Origin: Acidobacteriota bacterium | GTDB taxonomy: Bacteria; Acidobacteriota; Thermoanaerobaculia; UBA5066; Gp7-AA6 | Direction: 5' to 3' | Assembly (NCBI GenBank): GCA_027307335.1 | Contig: DAHUXD010000027.1 | Location: 1-64,000 of the forward strand | DNA length: 64,000 nucleotides | Shown here: positions 7,787 to 17,100 of the stretch, piece after piece | How positions within the stretch are numbered: the stretch's first letter is position 1 | Layout of the letters: every line of letters begins with the position of its first letter | The notes under the pieces: model-generated | Database searches by the model: none | Seen by the model: only the letters and a program-made list of their open reading frames with translations | Told to the model about the DNA's origin: nothing | Program-made: the position numbers and the translations under genes

Positions 7787-9781
7787 CTACTCGATCTTCT
7801 TGATCGCCGCCTCCGCCGCCCAGCGGATGCGCGGATGTTCCGCGAGCTTCCTCAGCACCGGGAGCGCCGGCGTCGCCGCCGGCTTGCCGATCGCGCCGAG
7901 CGCCGAGGCGCACGCGCGGAGCACGTGAATCTGGTCGTCCTTGACCGAGCAGGCGGCGATCAGCGCCGGAACGGCCGGCGCCGCGTCCTTCCCGATCGCG
8001 GCGATCGCGTTGCCCGCCATCATGCGCACGTTCGGGTCCGGGTCCTTCAGCGCCTTCTCGAGCGCCGGCAGCGCGGGCAGCGCCGCGGGTCCCTTGTCCT
8101 TCAGCGCCATCGCGGCGAGGCCGCGCGTCGTCGCGTCCGGATCGGACAGCGCCTTCGCCAGGTCCTGGACGGAGCCCGAGGGCGTCTTCGGCTCCTGCAC
8201 CTTCGCCGCGGCCGCCCACGCCGCCGCCCCCGTCTTCGCCAGGACGATGTCGTCGATGCCGACCGTGTATCCGCTCGACGCCTCGCGCTTGCCCGTACAG
8301 ACGAGCGTCAGCGTGTGGCGGCCCTTCGTCAGGCGCGGCCAGCCGATCTGGAAGTCGGCGCCGACATAGGTCTCGTAGGCGTAGCCGTCGAACTCCGTCT
8401 GCGGGCGCACGTCCGCGCCGGGCTCGTGCTCGAGCACGGGCGCCTCCGGCTTCTTGCCGTCGAGCAGCGCCGTGTAGACGCCGTAGTCGGAGCCCTGCGC
8501 CATCTGCGCGTAGAGCTCGTAGTCGCCATCCTCGGGCACGTCGAAGGGAATCGTGACCTTCGAGCCGGGGCCCTTGCCCTCGAACACGACGACATCCTTC
8601 GACCAGAAGAGATCGGGAAACACGGAGACCTTGCCGTTCTCGGCCTTGATCTGGGACAGCGCGTTCTCGACCTCGATCTGGAGCGCATTCCCCTGCGGGA
8701 GGCGCGCCGAGCCGTACGGCACCGGCGGCTGGTCCTGCGCGATGCCCTCCTGGTACCAGAAGGCGACGCTCGAATAGAGGTCGACGCGCTCGCCGAAGCC
8801 CGACTTCACCGATCCGTCGGCGTTGAACGTCCAGCCCTTGTGCTCGATCTCCACCTTCAGCGACTTCTGGAACGGCACGGGGTCGACCAGGTGCCAGCGA
8901 TAGGCGGTCATGCGCGAGCCGAGGCCCGTGCCCTCGGCGACCGTGCAGCCGTAGAACGGCGCGTCGTTGACGTGGAGACCCCACGCGTCGTTGAAGTAGT
9001 CCTCGCTCCCGGTGCCCTCGATCGACGGGTACTTTTCGCCGTCGACCCAGAAGAAGTCGTCGCCTTCGCCGAACCAGCCGGCCTCCGCCTGCACGACGGA
9101 GAGCACGGTGCCCACGTAGTGACCCTTCCCCGTCACGCTCAGGAACTCGTACGGCTTGCCGTCGGCGGGCGCCGGCAGCGCCTGGCGATACCGCGCGTGG
9201 AAGTACGGCGTGTTCGCCGGCAGGGACGGCAGCTTCTCCCAGTCGACGTGATAGTAGAGGTTCGCGACGCGGCGGTGGCCCTCGTTGGTGATGGTGATGC
9301 GGCAGGATTTCCGGAACGGCATCGGCCAGTAGCTGTTGCGCGCGCGGCCGTCCGAGCTGTCGACGACCATCGCGGACTTCACCTTCGCCTCGAAGCCGTG
9401 GCCGACCGCGAAGAAGTCGCCGACCGGCGCGTCGACGCTCGGCACGGAGCTGCCGTCGTAGTACACGCGCAGGCGCAGGAGGCGCGGCCAGCCGTACTCG
9501 TTGTCGGCGATCGTCACCCACAGGTGCGTCACGACGCCGGGACCCGTCAGGTCGGCGAGCACCTGCGTCTCGCCCGGGATCGGCCGTTTGCTGTCGTCGT
9601 TCGAGTTCCAGTCGGGATTGTTCGACGACGACCGGTGCGCCGAGAAATCCTTCGGCACGAGGAGTCCGTAGGGATCGGGAAGGCCCGGCGCCGGCTCCTG
9701 CGCGCTCAATGCGCTCGTAAGACCGCCGAGAAGGATGAAGAGGAGCACACACAGTCCCGCCGACGGCCGCCGCAATCTCAT
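7787..9781 (-). CDS. Secreted GH172 (DUF2961) glycoside hydrolase-like protein with C-terminal HEAT repeats
   Basis: 664 residues, ATG at 9781 preceded by GGAGG. Signal peptide at 1-27 (ends SALSAQ). Residues ~30-390 match DUF2961, now glycoside hydrolase family 172, whose characterised members act on fructofuranosides and arabinofuranosides. The signature EGTGSEDYF (255-263, Glu260) and WFGEGDDFFWVDG (236-248) are intact. A beta-sandwich-like middle follows, with a carbohydrate-binding-like appearance, then 4-5 HEAT-type helical repeats from about 530 to the end (patterns such as ALSDPDATTRGLAAMAL and IGKDAAPAVPALIAA). The HEAT tail is unusual for this family. Substrate unknown. Stands alone, divergent from the phosphoesterase. 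Confidence 0.88.
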   Translation of the reverse strand: MRLRRPSAGLCVLLFILLGGLTSALSAQEPAPGLPDPYGLLVPKDFSAHRSSSNNPDWNSNDDSKRPIPGETQVLADLTGPGVVTHLWVTIADNEYGWPRLLRLRVYYDGSSVPSVDAPVGDFFAVGHGFEAKVKSAMVVDSSDGRARNSYWPMPFRKSCRITITNEGHRRVANLYYHVDWEKLPSLPANTPYFHARYRQALPAPADGKPYEFLSVTGKGHYVGTVLSVVQAEAGWFGEGDDFFWVDGEKYPSIEGTGSEDYFNDAWGLHVNDAPFYGCTVAEGTGLGSRMTAYRWHLVDPVPFQKSLKVEIEHKGWTFNADGSVKSGFGERVDLYSSVAFWYQEGIAQDQPPVPYGSARLPQGNALQIEVENALSQIKAENGKVSVFPDLFWSKDVVVFEGKGPGSKVTIPFDVPEDGDYELYAQMAQGSDYGVYTALLDGKKPEAPVLEHEPGADVRPQTEFDGYAYETYVGADFQIGWPRLTKGRHTLTLVCTGKREASSGYTVGIDDIVLAKTGAAAWAAAAKVQEPKTPSGSVQDLAKALSDPDATTRGLAAMALKDKGPAALPALPALEKALKDPDPNVRMMAGNAIAAIGKDAAPAVPALIAACSVKDDQIHVLRACASALGAIGKPAATPALPVLRKLAEHPRIRWAAEAAIKKIE

Positions 9782-9798
9782 GGATCCTCCGTGCGGGA

Positions 9799-9805
9799 TA
9801 TCCTA
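9799..9805. promoter_or_regulatory. Overlapping divergent -10 boxes
   Basis: On the plus strand TATCCT (9799-9804) is 9 bases before the ATG at 9814, which has no Shine-Dalgarno sequence. On the minus strand TAGGAT (9805-9800) is 18 bases before the ATG at 9781, leaving room for its GGAGG. The two boxes share bases, so one duplex site may serve both directions. Confidence 0.45.
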
Positions 9806-9813
9806 TCGCCCCG

Positions 9814-10713
9814 ATGAAGGCCATCTTCGCGCTCGTTTTTCTCGCCGCCGCATCCACCGCGGTCGCGGAGGACCCCGTCCTCGTCGGCGCCGGTGACATC
9901 GCGGACTGCACGCAGCTCGAGGGCGCCGCGAAGACGGCCGCCCTCCTCGATCGTGTGGCCGGCACCGTCTTCACGCTCGGCGACAACGCGTACTCGAGCG
10001 GCACACCGCAGCAGTTCGCCGACTGTTACGGCAAGACCTGGGGGCGCCACAAGCCCCGCACGCGGCCCGCCGCCGGCAACCACGACTACCGCACGCCGTA
10101 CGCGAGCGGCTACTTCGCCTACTTCGGCGCTGCCGCCGGCGAACCCGGCAAGGGCTGGTACGGCTACGACGTGGGCGCCTGGCACGTCGTGGTCCTGAAC
10201 AGCAACTGTGCGGAGGTCGGCGGCTGTCAGCGGGGGTCGCGGCAGGAGAAGTGGCTGCGCGAAGACCTCGCGGCGCATCCGGCCCCGTGCGTCGCCGCGA
10301 TGTGGCACCACCCGCGCTTCTCCTCGGGCGCCGAGCACGGCGACGATCCCACCGTGCGGGACCTCTGGACGGCGCTCGCCGATGCGGGCGCCGACCTCGT
10401 CGTGGCCGGGCACGAGCACGTCTACGAGCGCTTCGCGCCGCAGACGGCCGACGGCGAGGCGGATCCCCAGCACGGGCTTCGGGCGTTCACGGTCGGGACC
10501 GGCGGCCGCGAGCTCTATGCCTGGGGGCGGATCAAACCGAACAGCGAGATCCGCGACAACAAGACATTCGGAGTCCTGAAGCTGACGCTGCATCCGGACT
10601 CGTACGACTGGGAATTCCTGCCGGTCGAAGGCGGGATCTTCACCGACAGCGGCACCGCGAAATGCCACGTGAAGGCCGGAGCCCCGCGGCAGGGAACGGA
10701 GGCGGGTCGATGA
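9814..10713 (+). CDS. Secreted calcineurin-like metallophosphoesterase
   Basis: 299 residues with a signal peptide (MKAIFALVFLAAASTAVA). All metallophosphoesterase blocks are visible in order: GAGDIADC, LGDNAYSSG, GNHDYR, WHHPRFSSG and GHEHVYER, giving the two-metal site. The size and GAGDIA opening resemble purple-acid-phosphatase-like or alkaline phosphatase-like secreted enzymes. Likely periplasmic hydrolysis of a phosphate ester; substrate not predictable. The start lacks a Shine-Dalgarno sequence but has a close TATCCT box, suggesting a leaderless mRNA. Its stop overlaps the next start (ATGA). Confidence 0.9.
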   Translation: MKAIFALVFLAAASTAVAEDPVLVGAGDIADCTQLEGAAKTAALLDRVAGTVFTLGDNAYSSGTPQQFADCYGKTWGRHKPRTRPAAGNHDYRTPYASGYFAYFGAAAGEPGKGWYGYDVGAWHVVVLNSNCAEVGGCQRGSRQEKWLREDLAAHPAPCVAAMWHHPRFSSGAEHGDDPTVRDLWTALADAGADLVVAGHEHVYERFAPQTADGEADPQHGLRAFTVGTGGRELYAWGRIKPNSEIRDNKTFGVLKLTLHPDSYDWEFLPVEGGIFTDSGTAKCHVKAGAPRQGTEAGR

Positions 10714-10961
10714 GCGATCCGCACCTGAAGGAAATCCGGGACGTCCAGCCCGGCTCGAAGGGCTGCGAGGAGTGCCTGAGGATGGGCGACTCGTGGGTCG
10801 ACCTGCGGCTCTGCCTCTCCTGCGGCCACGTCGGCTGCTGCGACTCCTCGAAGAACAAGCACGCGACGAAGCACTTTCGCGCGACCAAGCATCCGATCGT
10901 CCGCTCCCTCGAGCCCGGCGAGGACTGGCGCTGGTGCTACGTCGACGAGGACTACGTCTGA
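10710..10961 (+). CDS. UBP-type zinc finger protein
   Basis: 83 residues, essentially one UBP zinc finger: C-x2-C (CEEC), C-x2-C (CLSC), then GHVGCCDSSKNKHATKHF with the clustered Cys/His ligands and TKHPIV. In eukaryotes this fold binds the C-terminus of ubiquitin; bacterial copies are common but their role is not established. Its ATG overlaps the phosphoesterase stop, so the two are translated together although one product is exported and this one has no signal peptide. Confidence 0.88.
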   Translation: MSDPHLKEIRDVQPGSKGCEECLRMGDSWVDLRLCLSCGHVGCCDSSKNKHATKHFRATKHPIVRSLEPGEDWRWCYVDEDYV

Positions 10962-10982
10962 GCCGTCGGCGGGGTCGCCGCC

Positions 10983-11624
10983 TCAGAACGCGTAGGTCAG
11001 TCCCGCGGTGACCGGCAGGCTCGAATACCAGCTCCCCCGGTAGAAATAGCAGCCGGCCGAGTCGCAGAAGGCCGGATCGGTGGAGCGCCCGAGGTTGCCG
11101 TACGAGTTGTCCCACTTGACGTCCGCGCGCACCGCGAAATGCGGACTCAGGAAGGCCTTGACCCCGAGACCGACGGCCACCGTGAAGTTGGTCCCCCCGA
11201 ACGACGAACCCGTGCTCGACCCGCCCAGCCCGAGGGTCCCGTAAGCCTGGAACGTTCCTCGATGGAAATACCAGAGGCTGTCGAGCTCGAAGATGTTCAT
11301 GATCACGGTGCGAATCGGCGTCGGCGGCGAGCCCGTGAACTGCTGGGCCGGGTTCGTCTGCGACCAGGACAGCTCGACACCGAGCAGTGGGCTCGCGTTG
11401 GCCCCGACGGCGAGCCCGAACATCGGCGCATTTCCGAACCCGACCTCCGCCGGGGGCGCCGACGGGGTCCTGTAGACGTAGGGCACGGTGATCGCGTTCC
11501 ACCCTCCGCCGAAGAGAGTGACCTGCCACGGACCGGCCGCGCCGTCACCCCCCGTCTGCGCCGAGGCGCCCGCCACGAGGAGGATAGTCGAGAGGGCGGC
11601 AAGGAGAACGCCCCGAACGCGCAT
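10983..11624 (-). CDS. Outer-membrane beta-barrel protein
   Basis: 213 residues. ATG 11624 chosen because GGGAGG lies 6-7 bases upstream and a signal peptide follows (MRVRGVLLAALSTILLVAG, cut after ASA). The mature part has alternating amphipathic strands and ends in TYAF, the C-terminal aromatic signature used for BAM insertion. Size fits an 8-stranded OmpA/OmpW-like barrel. It starts 16 bases after the upstream DUF2279 stop, so it is the third gene of an envelope operon that starts at 13982. Function unknown. Confidence 0.82.
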   Translation of the reverse strand: MRVRGVLLAALSTILLVAGASAQTGGDGAAGPWQVTLFGGGWNAITVPYVYRTPSAPPAEVGFGNAPMFGLAVGANASPLLGVELSWSQTNPAQQFTGSPPTPIRTVIMNIFELDSLWYFHRGTFQAYGTLGLGGSSTGSSFGGTNFTVAVGLGVKAFLSPHFAVRADVKWDNSYGNLGRSTDPAFCDSAGCYFYRGSWYSSLPVTAGLTYAF

Positions 11625-11640
11625 GCTTCGCCTCCCTCGA

Positions 11641-12813
11641 TCAGTAATAGTGATAAGGCGCTCCGGGCCCGTACCACTTGTGGTTGAAAAGGTTGTAGTA
11701 CACACCGACCTGGGTGAAGGGAATCCGCAGGAAGCTGAAGACCCTCAGAAGCGTATCGCCCCACCAGGTCTGGTTGCTGACGCCGACCGCTTTGAGGATC
11801 TCCTGGAAGTCGAGGCCCAGCTCGAAGCCGACCTCCTGATAGCGGGAGTCGAGCGGAGGCTGGTACCCGAAGCCCTTCGTCATGTAGCCGAACGAGATCT
11901 GGAAGTAGCGGGCGAAGCCCGGGTCCACCTGCATGCGGGGCAGCAGTCCGGAGAATCGCGCGTTCATCGTGTACATCTCCTGCGAATAGTCGATGCCGAA
12001 GAGGGGGCGGCCGTCGATCACCGCTGGAGGAATGGTCGTCTGGAGCCAGCGGCCCAGGGAGAATCCCAGGGTGTCGTCGAGGCGCGCCCTCTTAATGAGG
12101 ACGCTCGCGAGCGATCCCAGGGCGTCCGCCGTCAGGTCCTGCGCCGAAAAGCCGTAGGGCGAGAGCCCGTCGCCGATTTCGACGAAGGCACCCGCGACGA
12201 CGCTCGTCGCCAGGGCGAGGCCGAACGACTGATCCTCGGACAGGCCGTTGAGCTGGTAGGCGTCGTAGAGGAGACCCGCGACATGGGTCGAAACGACGAA
12301 ATGCGAGGCCTTGTCCGATCCGCCTCCGTAGGTCCACCGCTGGAAGTACGACTCGTCGTAGAAGGTGAACGGGTGGACGCCGTAGTGGATGGGACCCTCG
12401 ATCCCGTCGGCAATGCCGCCGAGCAATCCGGCCGCCGTCCAGATCGTCACCGCCGTCGTGAAGAGCTTCGGCGCCGGGGCGATCGGAAGCGTCCGGCACT
12501 GAAACAGCACGCAGCGCCGACTTTTTGGAGCGGCGGTCGGTTCTTCGGGGACGGCCATGGAGGCGGGCGAGTCCGACTCGGCTTCGCTCTCGGGAGCGAA
12601 CCCGCCGGACGCGAGCAAGGCCGGCGCGAGCCGGAATGGCCGCTCGATACTGTCGTCGGTTCCGATGACGTCGGCCGGCGCGTCGAACCGCGGGCCCGGC
12701 CCCGAGGCCGGAAAGAGGTGGAATTCCTGCCCCAGCCCGCGCGCGCCGGCCATGAGAAGGACCGCCACCGCGGCCACGGACACGCGCCCTCGTCGGCTGC
12801 AGACGCCGGTCAT
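11641..12813 (-). CDS. DUF2279 (YfiM-like) envelope protein, copy 1
   Basis: 390 residues with an N-terminal signal (MTGVCSRRGRVSVAAVAVLL...GLGQ). The core contains the DUF2279 hallmark DKASHF, then a helix-rich stretch with LLYDAYQLNGL and GDGLSPYGFSAQDLTADALG. The C-terminal part, rich in aromatic residues (FGYMTKGFGYQP, YYNLFNHKWYGP), looks strand-forming. It shares this whole architecture with the upstream gene 12810-13982, whose stop overlaps this start (ATGA). The family is described as predicted periplasmic lipoproteins of unknown function; no clear lipobox is seen here. Confidence 0.82.
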   Translation of the reverse strand: MTGVCSRRGRVSVAAVAVLLMAGARGLGQEFHLFPASGPGPRFDAPADVIGTDDSIERPFRLAPALLASGGFAPESEAESDSPASMAVPEEPTAAPKSRRCVLFQCRTLPIAPAPKLFTTAVTIWTAAGLLGGIADGIEGPIHYGVHPFTFYDESYFQRWTYGGGSDKASHFVVSTHVAGLLYDAYQLNGLSEDQSFGLALATSVVAGAFVEIGDGLSPYGFSAQDLTADALGSLASVLIKRARLDDTLGFSLGRWLQTTIPPAVIDGRPLFGIDYSQEMYTMNARFSGLLPRMQVDPGFARYFQISFGYMTKGFGYQPPLDSRYQEVGFELGLDFQEILKAVGVSNQTWWGDTLLRVFSFLRIPFTQVGVYYNLFNHKWYGPGAPYHYY

Positions 12814-13982
12814 CGGATCGCCAGGCCTGCGGCCGGGGCCGGCATGTCCCCCGAAGAGCTGCCTCCGATGGTCGGCCCATGCCACTTGCCATGGTTCAGG
12901 TCGTAGACGTAGCCGATCTGGGTATAGGGGATCCGAACCACGTCGAAGAGAAAGTAGAGAGCTTTCTGCCACAAGTTGTCCTTTGGAAGTCCGGCCGCCT
13001 TCAGGATCTCGACGAAGTTGATTCCGACGAAAAAGCCGACCTCCCGTTCGGTCAGGTTCCTGTCCTCGTACCAGCGATATCCCTTCGACGTGTAGGTCGT
13101 CGACAGCAGGAAAAATCGCGCCAGACCGGGATCGAAGCCGCCGTGGGCGGGGAGGCCCGCGAGCTTGAAGTTGAAAGAAGAGATGGTCGTCGAATAGTCC
13201 TGGCCGAAGCCGTAGTACCTCGGAGCGCCCGGGCCGGGGGGGGTCACGCAGCAGTCGGGCCAGCCGGGCGGCTTGCCCGGCGCCGGGATCACCCCGAAGG
13301 AGAACCCGAGCAGATCCTCCAAGCCGTAGTGGTGGATGCCGAGATACGTCGCGGCGCTCAAGAAGTCGAACGCCAAGTCCTCGTACGAGAACCCGTAGTG
13401 TCCGCGGCCGTCGCCGAGCTCGGTCACGAAGCCGGCGAACGCCGACACGCCCGCGGAGAGCAGTTGCGCGTTGTCCTTCGTCATGCCGAGGCCTTCGTAG
13501 ACGTCCCCCAGCAGCTGCGAGACGATGTAGTACGACGCGAAATGAGAAGCCTTGTCCGCGCCTCCCGCGTAGGTGTTCTCCGAGAAGAACCCCTCGTCGA
13601 GGAAGTGGAACCTCTGATTCGGGCCGTCCGAGAACGAGTTGTACGCCGACCCGACGACTGTCGCGACGCTCACGGCGGTGATCCAGAACTTCTTCGGCGT
13701 CTTCTCCGGCGCCGTCGCCATCGTGTCGAGCGATGGACTCCGACCATTCACGACTCCTGAAATCGACGCGGCGAGGTCGTCCTCGGAGAGCGCGGGCGTC
13801 TGGGCCGGCTCCGCACCATCGGAAGGTCGGTAACCCTCTTCACGCAACGCCTCGGCGAAGGACTCGTCGAACCCGGTTCCTGACGCCGTGGAGTGAAACA
13901 CCCGAAACGACTCGGCCGGGGCCGCCGCGGGCACGAGGCACGACACGGCTATCGCCACGAGCCATGGGATTCGAACCGTCAA
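12810..13982 (-). CDS. DUF2279 (YfiM-like) envelope protein, copy 2
   Basis: 390 residues if read from the TTG at 13982, which has GGAGGA 5-6 bases upstream; GTG codons at 13985 and 13988 are alternatives. Signal peptide IPWLVAIAVSCLVPAAAPA. Contains DKASHF, LLGDVYEGLGM, GDGRGHYGFSYEDLAFD and the same aromatic C-terminal half (YTSKGYRWY, YVYDLNHGKWHGP) as copy 1. With the TTG start the two copies have identical length, consistent with tandem duplication and later divergence. First gene of the three-gene envelope operon ending with the beta-barrel gene. Function unknown. Confidence 0.8.
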   Translation of the reverse strand: MTVRIPWLVAIAVSCLVPAAAPAESFRVFHSTASGTGFDESFAEALREEGYRPSDGAEPAQTPALSEDDLAASISGVVNGRSPSLDTMATAPEKTPKKFWITAVSVATVVGSAYNSFSDGPNQRFHFLDEGFFSENTYAGGADKASHFASYYIVSQLLGDVYEGLGMTKDNAQLLSAGVSAFAGFVTELGDGRGHYGFSYEDLAFDFLSAATYLGIHHYGLEDLLGFSFGVIPAPGKPPGWPDCCVTPPGPGAPRYYGFGQDYSTTISSFNFKLAGLPAHGGFDPGLARFFLLSTTYTSKGYRWYEDRNLTEREVGFFVGINFVEILKAAGLPKDNLWQKALYFLFDVVRIPYTQIGYVYDLNHGKWHGPTIGGSSSGDMPAPAAGLAIR

Positions 13983-14013
13983 CACCACTCCTCCGTCCGG
14001 TCTTTTGAGACGT

Positions 14014-14019
14014 ACTCTA
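14014..14019 (-). promoter_or_regulatory. Candidate -10 box TAGAGT for the DUF2279 operon
   Basis: Minus-strand TAGAGT lies 31 bases before the TTG at 13982, giving a short leader that contains the GGAGGA ribosome site. Confidence 0.4.
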
Positions 14020-14140
14020 TGCTGTTCGAGCAACTCGGGCCGGCGCGGTGGATACGGTCGCCGGCGATGCCGACGGCGCGCCGGCGCGGGCTCCGGCCGG
14101 GCGATCCCGACGATCGGGGCACGCGGCCTCCGCTCCCCAC

Positions 14141-17100
14141 TCATGACTCCGACGGCGCCGAGGGCGGAAACCAGCGGCGGGCGAGAAGGAGCATGGGAGG
14201 GCGGACGAGGCGCGTCAGGAAGGCCACGAACAGAGCCCCTCCGATCACGACCACGGCGAGCGGTTTCTGCGTCTGGGCGCCGATCGCGTTCGACAGCGCG
14301 GCGGGCAGGAGGCCGAGCATCGCGACGAGGCTCGTCATGAGCACGGGCCGGAACCCGCGCTCGGCGCCGCGGCGGATTCCCTCCTCCCATCCTGCACCCG
14401 CCTTCCAGAAATTCTGGGTGTAGGTGCACACGAGGATCCCGTCCTGGATCGCGATGCCGAAAATGGAGATGAAGCCCATCGCGGCCGACACCGAGAAGTG
14501 GATGCCGGTCACGATGAGCGCGAGCAAGCCGCCGGAGCACGCGAGCGGGATCGTGAGCAGGACGATGCCGGTCTCCGGGAGGCGCCGGACGGAGGCGTAG
14601 GCGAGGAGTCCGATCAGGACGAGCGTGAGCGGCACGATCACGAAGAGCCGGCGCTCCGCCTCCTTGAGCTCGTTGATCTCGCCCGCCCAGTCGAGGTGGG
14701 TGTCGTACGGGAGGGTCACGCCTTGCGCGATCTTCGCGCGCGCCTCGTCGAGCGTGCTCTTCAGGTCCCGCCCGCGGATCGAAAACTTCACCGGCACGTA
14801 CCGGTGGTTGTCCTCGCGATACACGGCGGCGGGTCCCTCCTCCTGGCGGATCACCGCGATCTGGCCGAGCGGCACCGCCCCGCCGTCGGGCGTCCCGACG
14901 AGGATCTCCTGGATGCGGGCGACGCTGTCCCGGAACGGCTCCTGCCAGCGGACGACGAGGTCGAAGCGCTTCTCGCCCTCGAACACCTGCGTCACCGCCT
15001 GGCCGCCGATCGCGGCCTGGATCACGGCCTCGACGTCGCCGACCGCGATGCCGTAACGGGCGCAGGCCGCGCGCTCCGGAGTGATCGTGAGGTTCGGCTG
15101 GCCGAGCGTGTGGATCATGCCGAGGTCCTCGACGCCGCGGACGCGGGCGAGGACCGACTCGATCTGCCGCGCCTTGTCCTCGTCGACCGTCAGCGACGGA
15201 CCGACCACCTTGACGGTGTTCTCTCCCTTGACGCCCGAGAGCGCCTCCTCGACGTTGTCCTGGATGTTCTGCGAGAAGTTGAAGTCGATGCCCGGGAACT
15301 CCCGCGCGAACCGCGCGGCGAGGATCCGCGTCAGCTTCTCCTTGTCCAGCCCCCGCCGCCAGCTCGCCAACGGCTTCAGCGGCACGAACAGCTCGATGTT
15401 GTTCGCCCCGCTCACGTCCGTGCCGTCGTCCGGCCGCCCCACCTGGGACACCACCGTCTCGACCTCGGGCTGCTCGAGCAGGATCTCGCGCATGCGCCGG
15501 ACGTAGCGCGTGGACTGCGGCAGCGAAACGGACAGGGGCAGCGTGGCGCGGATCCAGAAGTTCCCCTCCTCGAGCTTCGGCATGAACTCGCGCCCCACGA
15601 ACGGAAACAGCACGAAGAAGAGCGCGACCGGCAGGAGCCCGAGCGCCGAGGCCAGCGCCGGACGGGACAGCGCCCACTCGGTCGCGGGGGCGTACAGGCG
15701 GTGCAGACCGCGGAGCACGGCGTTGTCGCGCTCCTCAGCCCCGAGCGGCAGGTGCCGCGCGAGGGCCGGGGTGAGCGTGAGCGACAGGGCGAACGCACCG
15801 AGGATCGCGTAGGCGTAGGTGTGCGCCATCGGCGAGAAGATCACGCCGGTCACCCCGGTCAGCGTGAAGAGCGGCAGGAACGCGACGCCGAGGATGATCG
15901 TCGAGAACGCGATCGGCCGTCCGACCTCGGCCGCCGCGGCGAGCACGCGCTCCTCGCGGGTGCCGGCGGCGTCGCGGCCGAGGTGCCGCACGCAGGCCTC
16001 GATCATGATGACCGTCGACTCGACGATGATGCCGAAGTCGACGGCGCCGAGCGAGATCAGATTCGCGGGCGTCCCGCCGAGCGACATGCCGATGAGCGCG
16101 GCGAAGAGCGCCAGCGGAATGTTGAGCGCCGCCAGCAGCGCCGCCCTCCAGTTCCCGAGGAAGAGCAGCAGCACGGCCGACACCAGGGCCATCCCGAGCA
16201 CGAGGTTGTGCAGGACGGTGTGCGTCGTCGTCTCGATCAGCTGCGTCCGGTCGTAGTACGGCTGGACGTCCATGCCGGGCGGCAGGACGTGGTTCGCCCG
16301 GATCTCGGCGACCTTCGCGCGCACGCCCTCGAGCGTGCGCCGCGTGTTCCCGCCGACCTTCATGAGCACGATCCCCTGCACCACGTCGTCGTCCGCGTCG
16401 CGGCCCACGACGCCCAGCCGGGGCGCGTGGCCGATCGCGACGTCGGCGACGTCCCGGACGCGGATCGGCGTGCCGGCCTTCGCGGTGATCACGACATTGC
16501 CGATGTCGTCGAGCCCGCGGATGAGACCGATTCCCCGCACGTTGAAGGACTGCTCGCCGAGGTTGAGCACGTTCGCGCCGACGTTCTGGTTGGACGCAGC
16601 GAGCGACGTCAGGAGCGGCGGCAGCGCGAGACCGTGCCCGCGCAGCCGGTACGGGTCGACGTCCACCTGGTACTGCTGCACGAGACCGCCGAAGCCGGCG
16701 ACGTCGACCACGCCGTCCACCTGCTTGAACTGCCGCTCGAGGATCCAGTCCTGCGCGGTCTTGCGCTCGCGCAGCGAGTACCCGGGGCCGGTCACGATGT
16801 AGCGGTAGATCTCGCCGATCGCGTTCTCCGGCGAGAGCACGGGCTGGAGGTTGTTCGGGAGCTGGAGCGTCGCGAGGCGGTTCAAGACCTCCTGTCGGTC
16901 CTCGCGGTAGTCCGTGCCCCACTTGAAGTAGCACTTGATGTCCGAGAGCCCGAACACCGAGATCGAGCGGATGTGGTCGAGCCCCGGCATGCCGTTCAGC
17001 GCCACTTCCAGGGGCACGGTCGCGTAGCGCTCGACCTCCTCCGCGGCCCAGCCCGACGGTTGCACGATCGTCTCGATCCGCGGCGGCACGGGGTCCGGGT

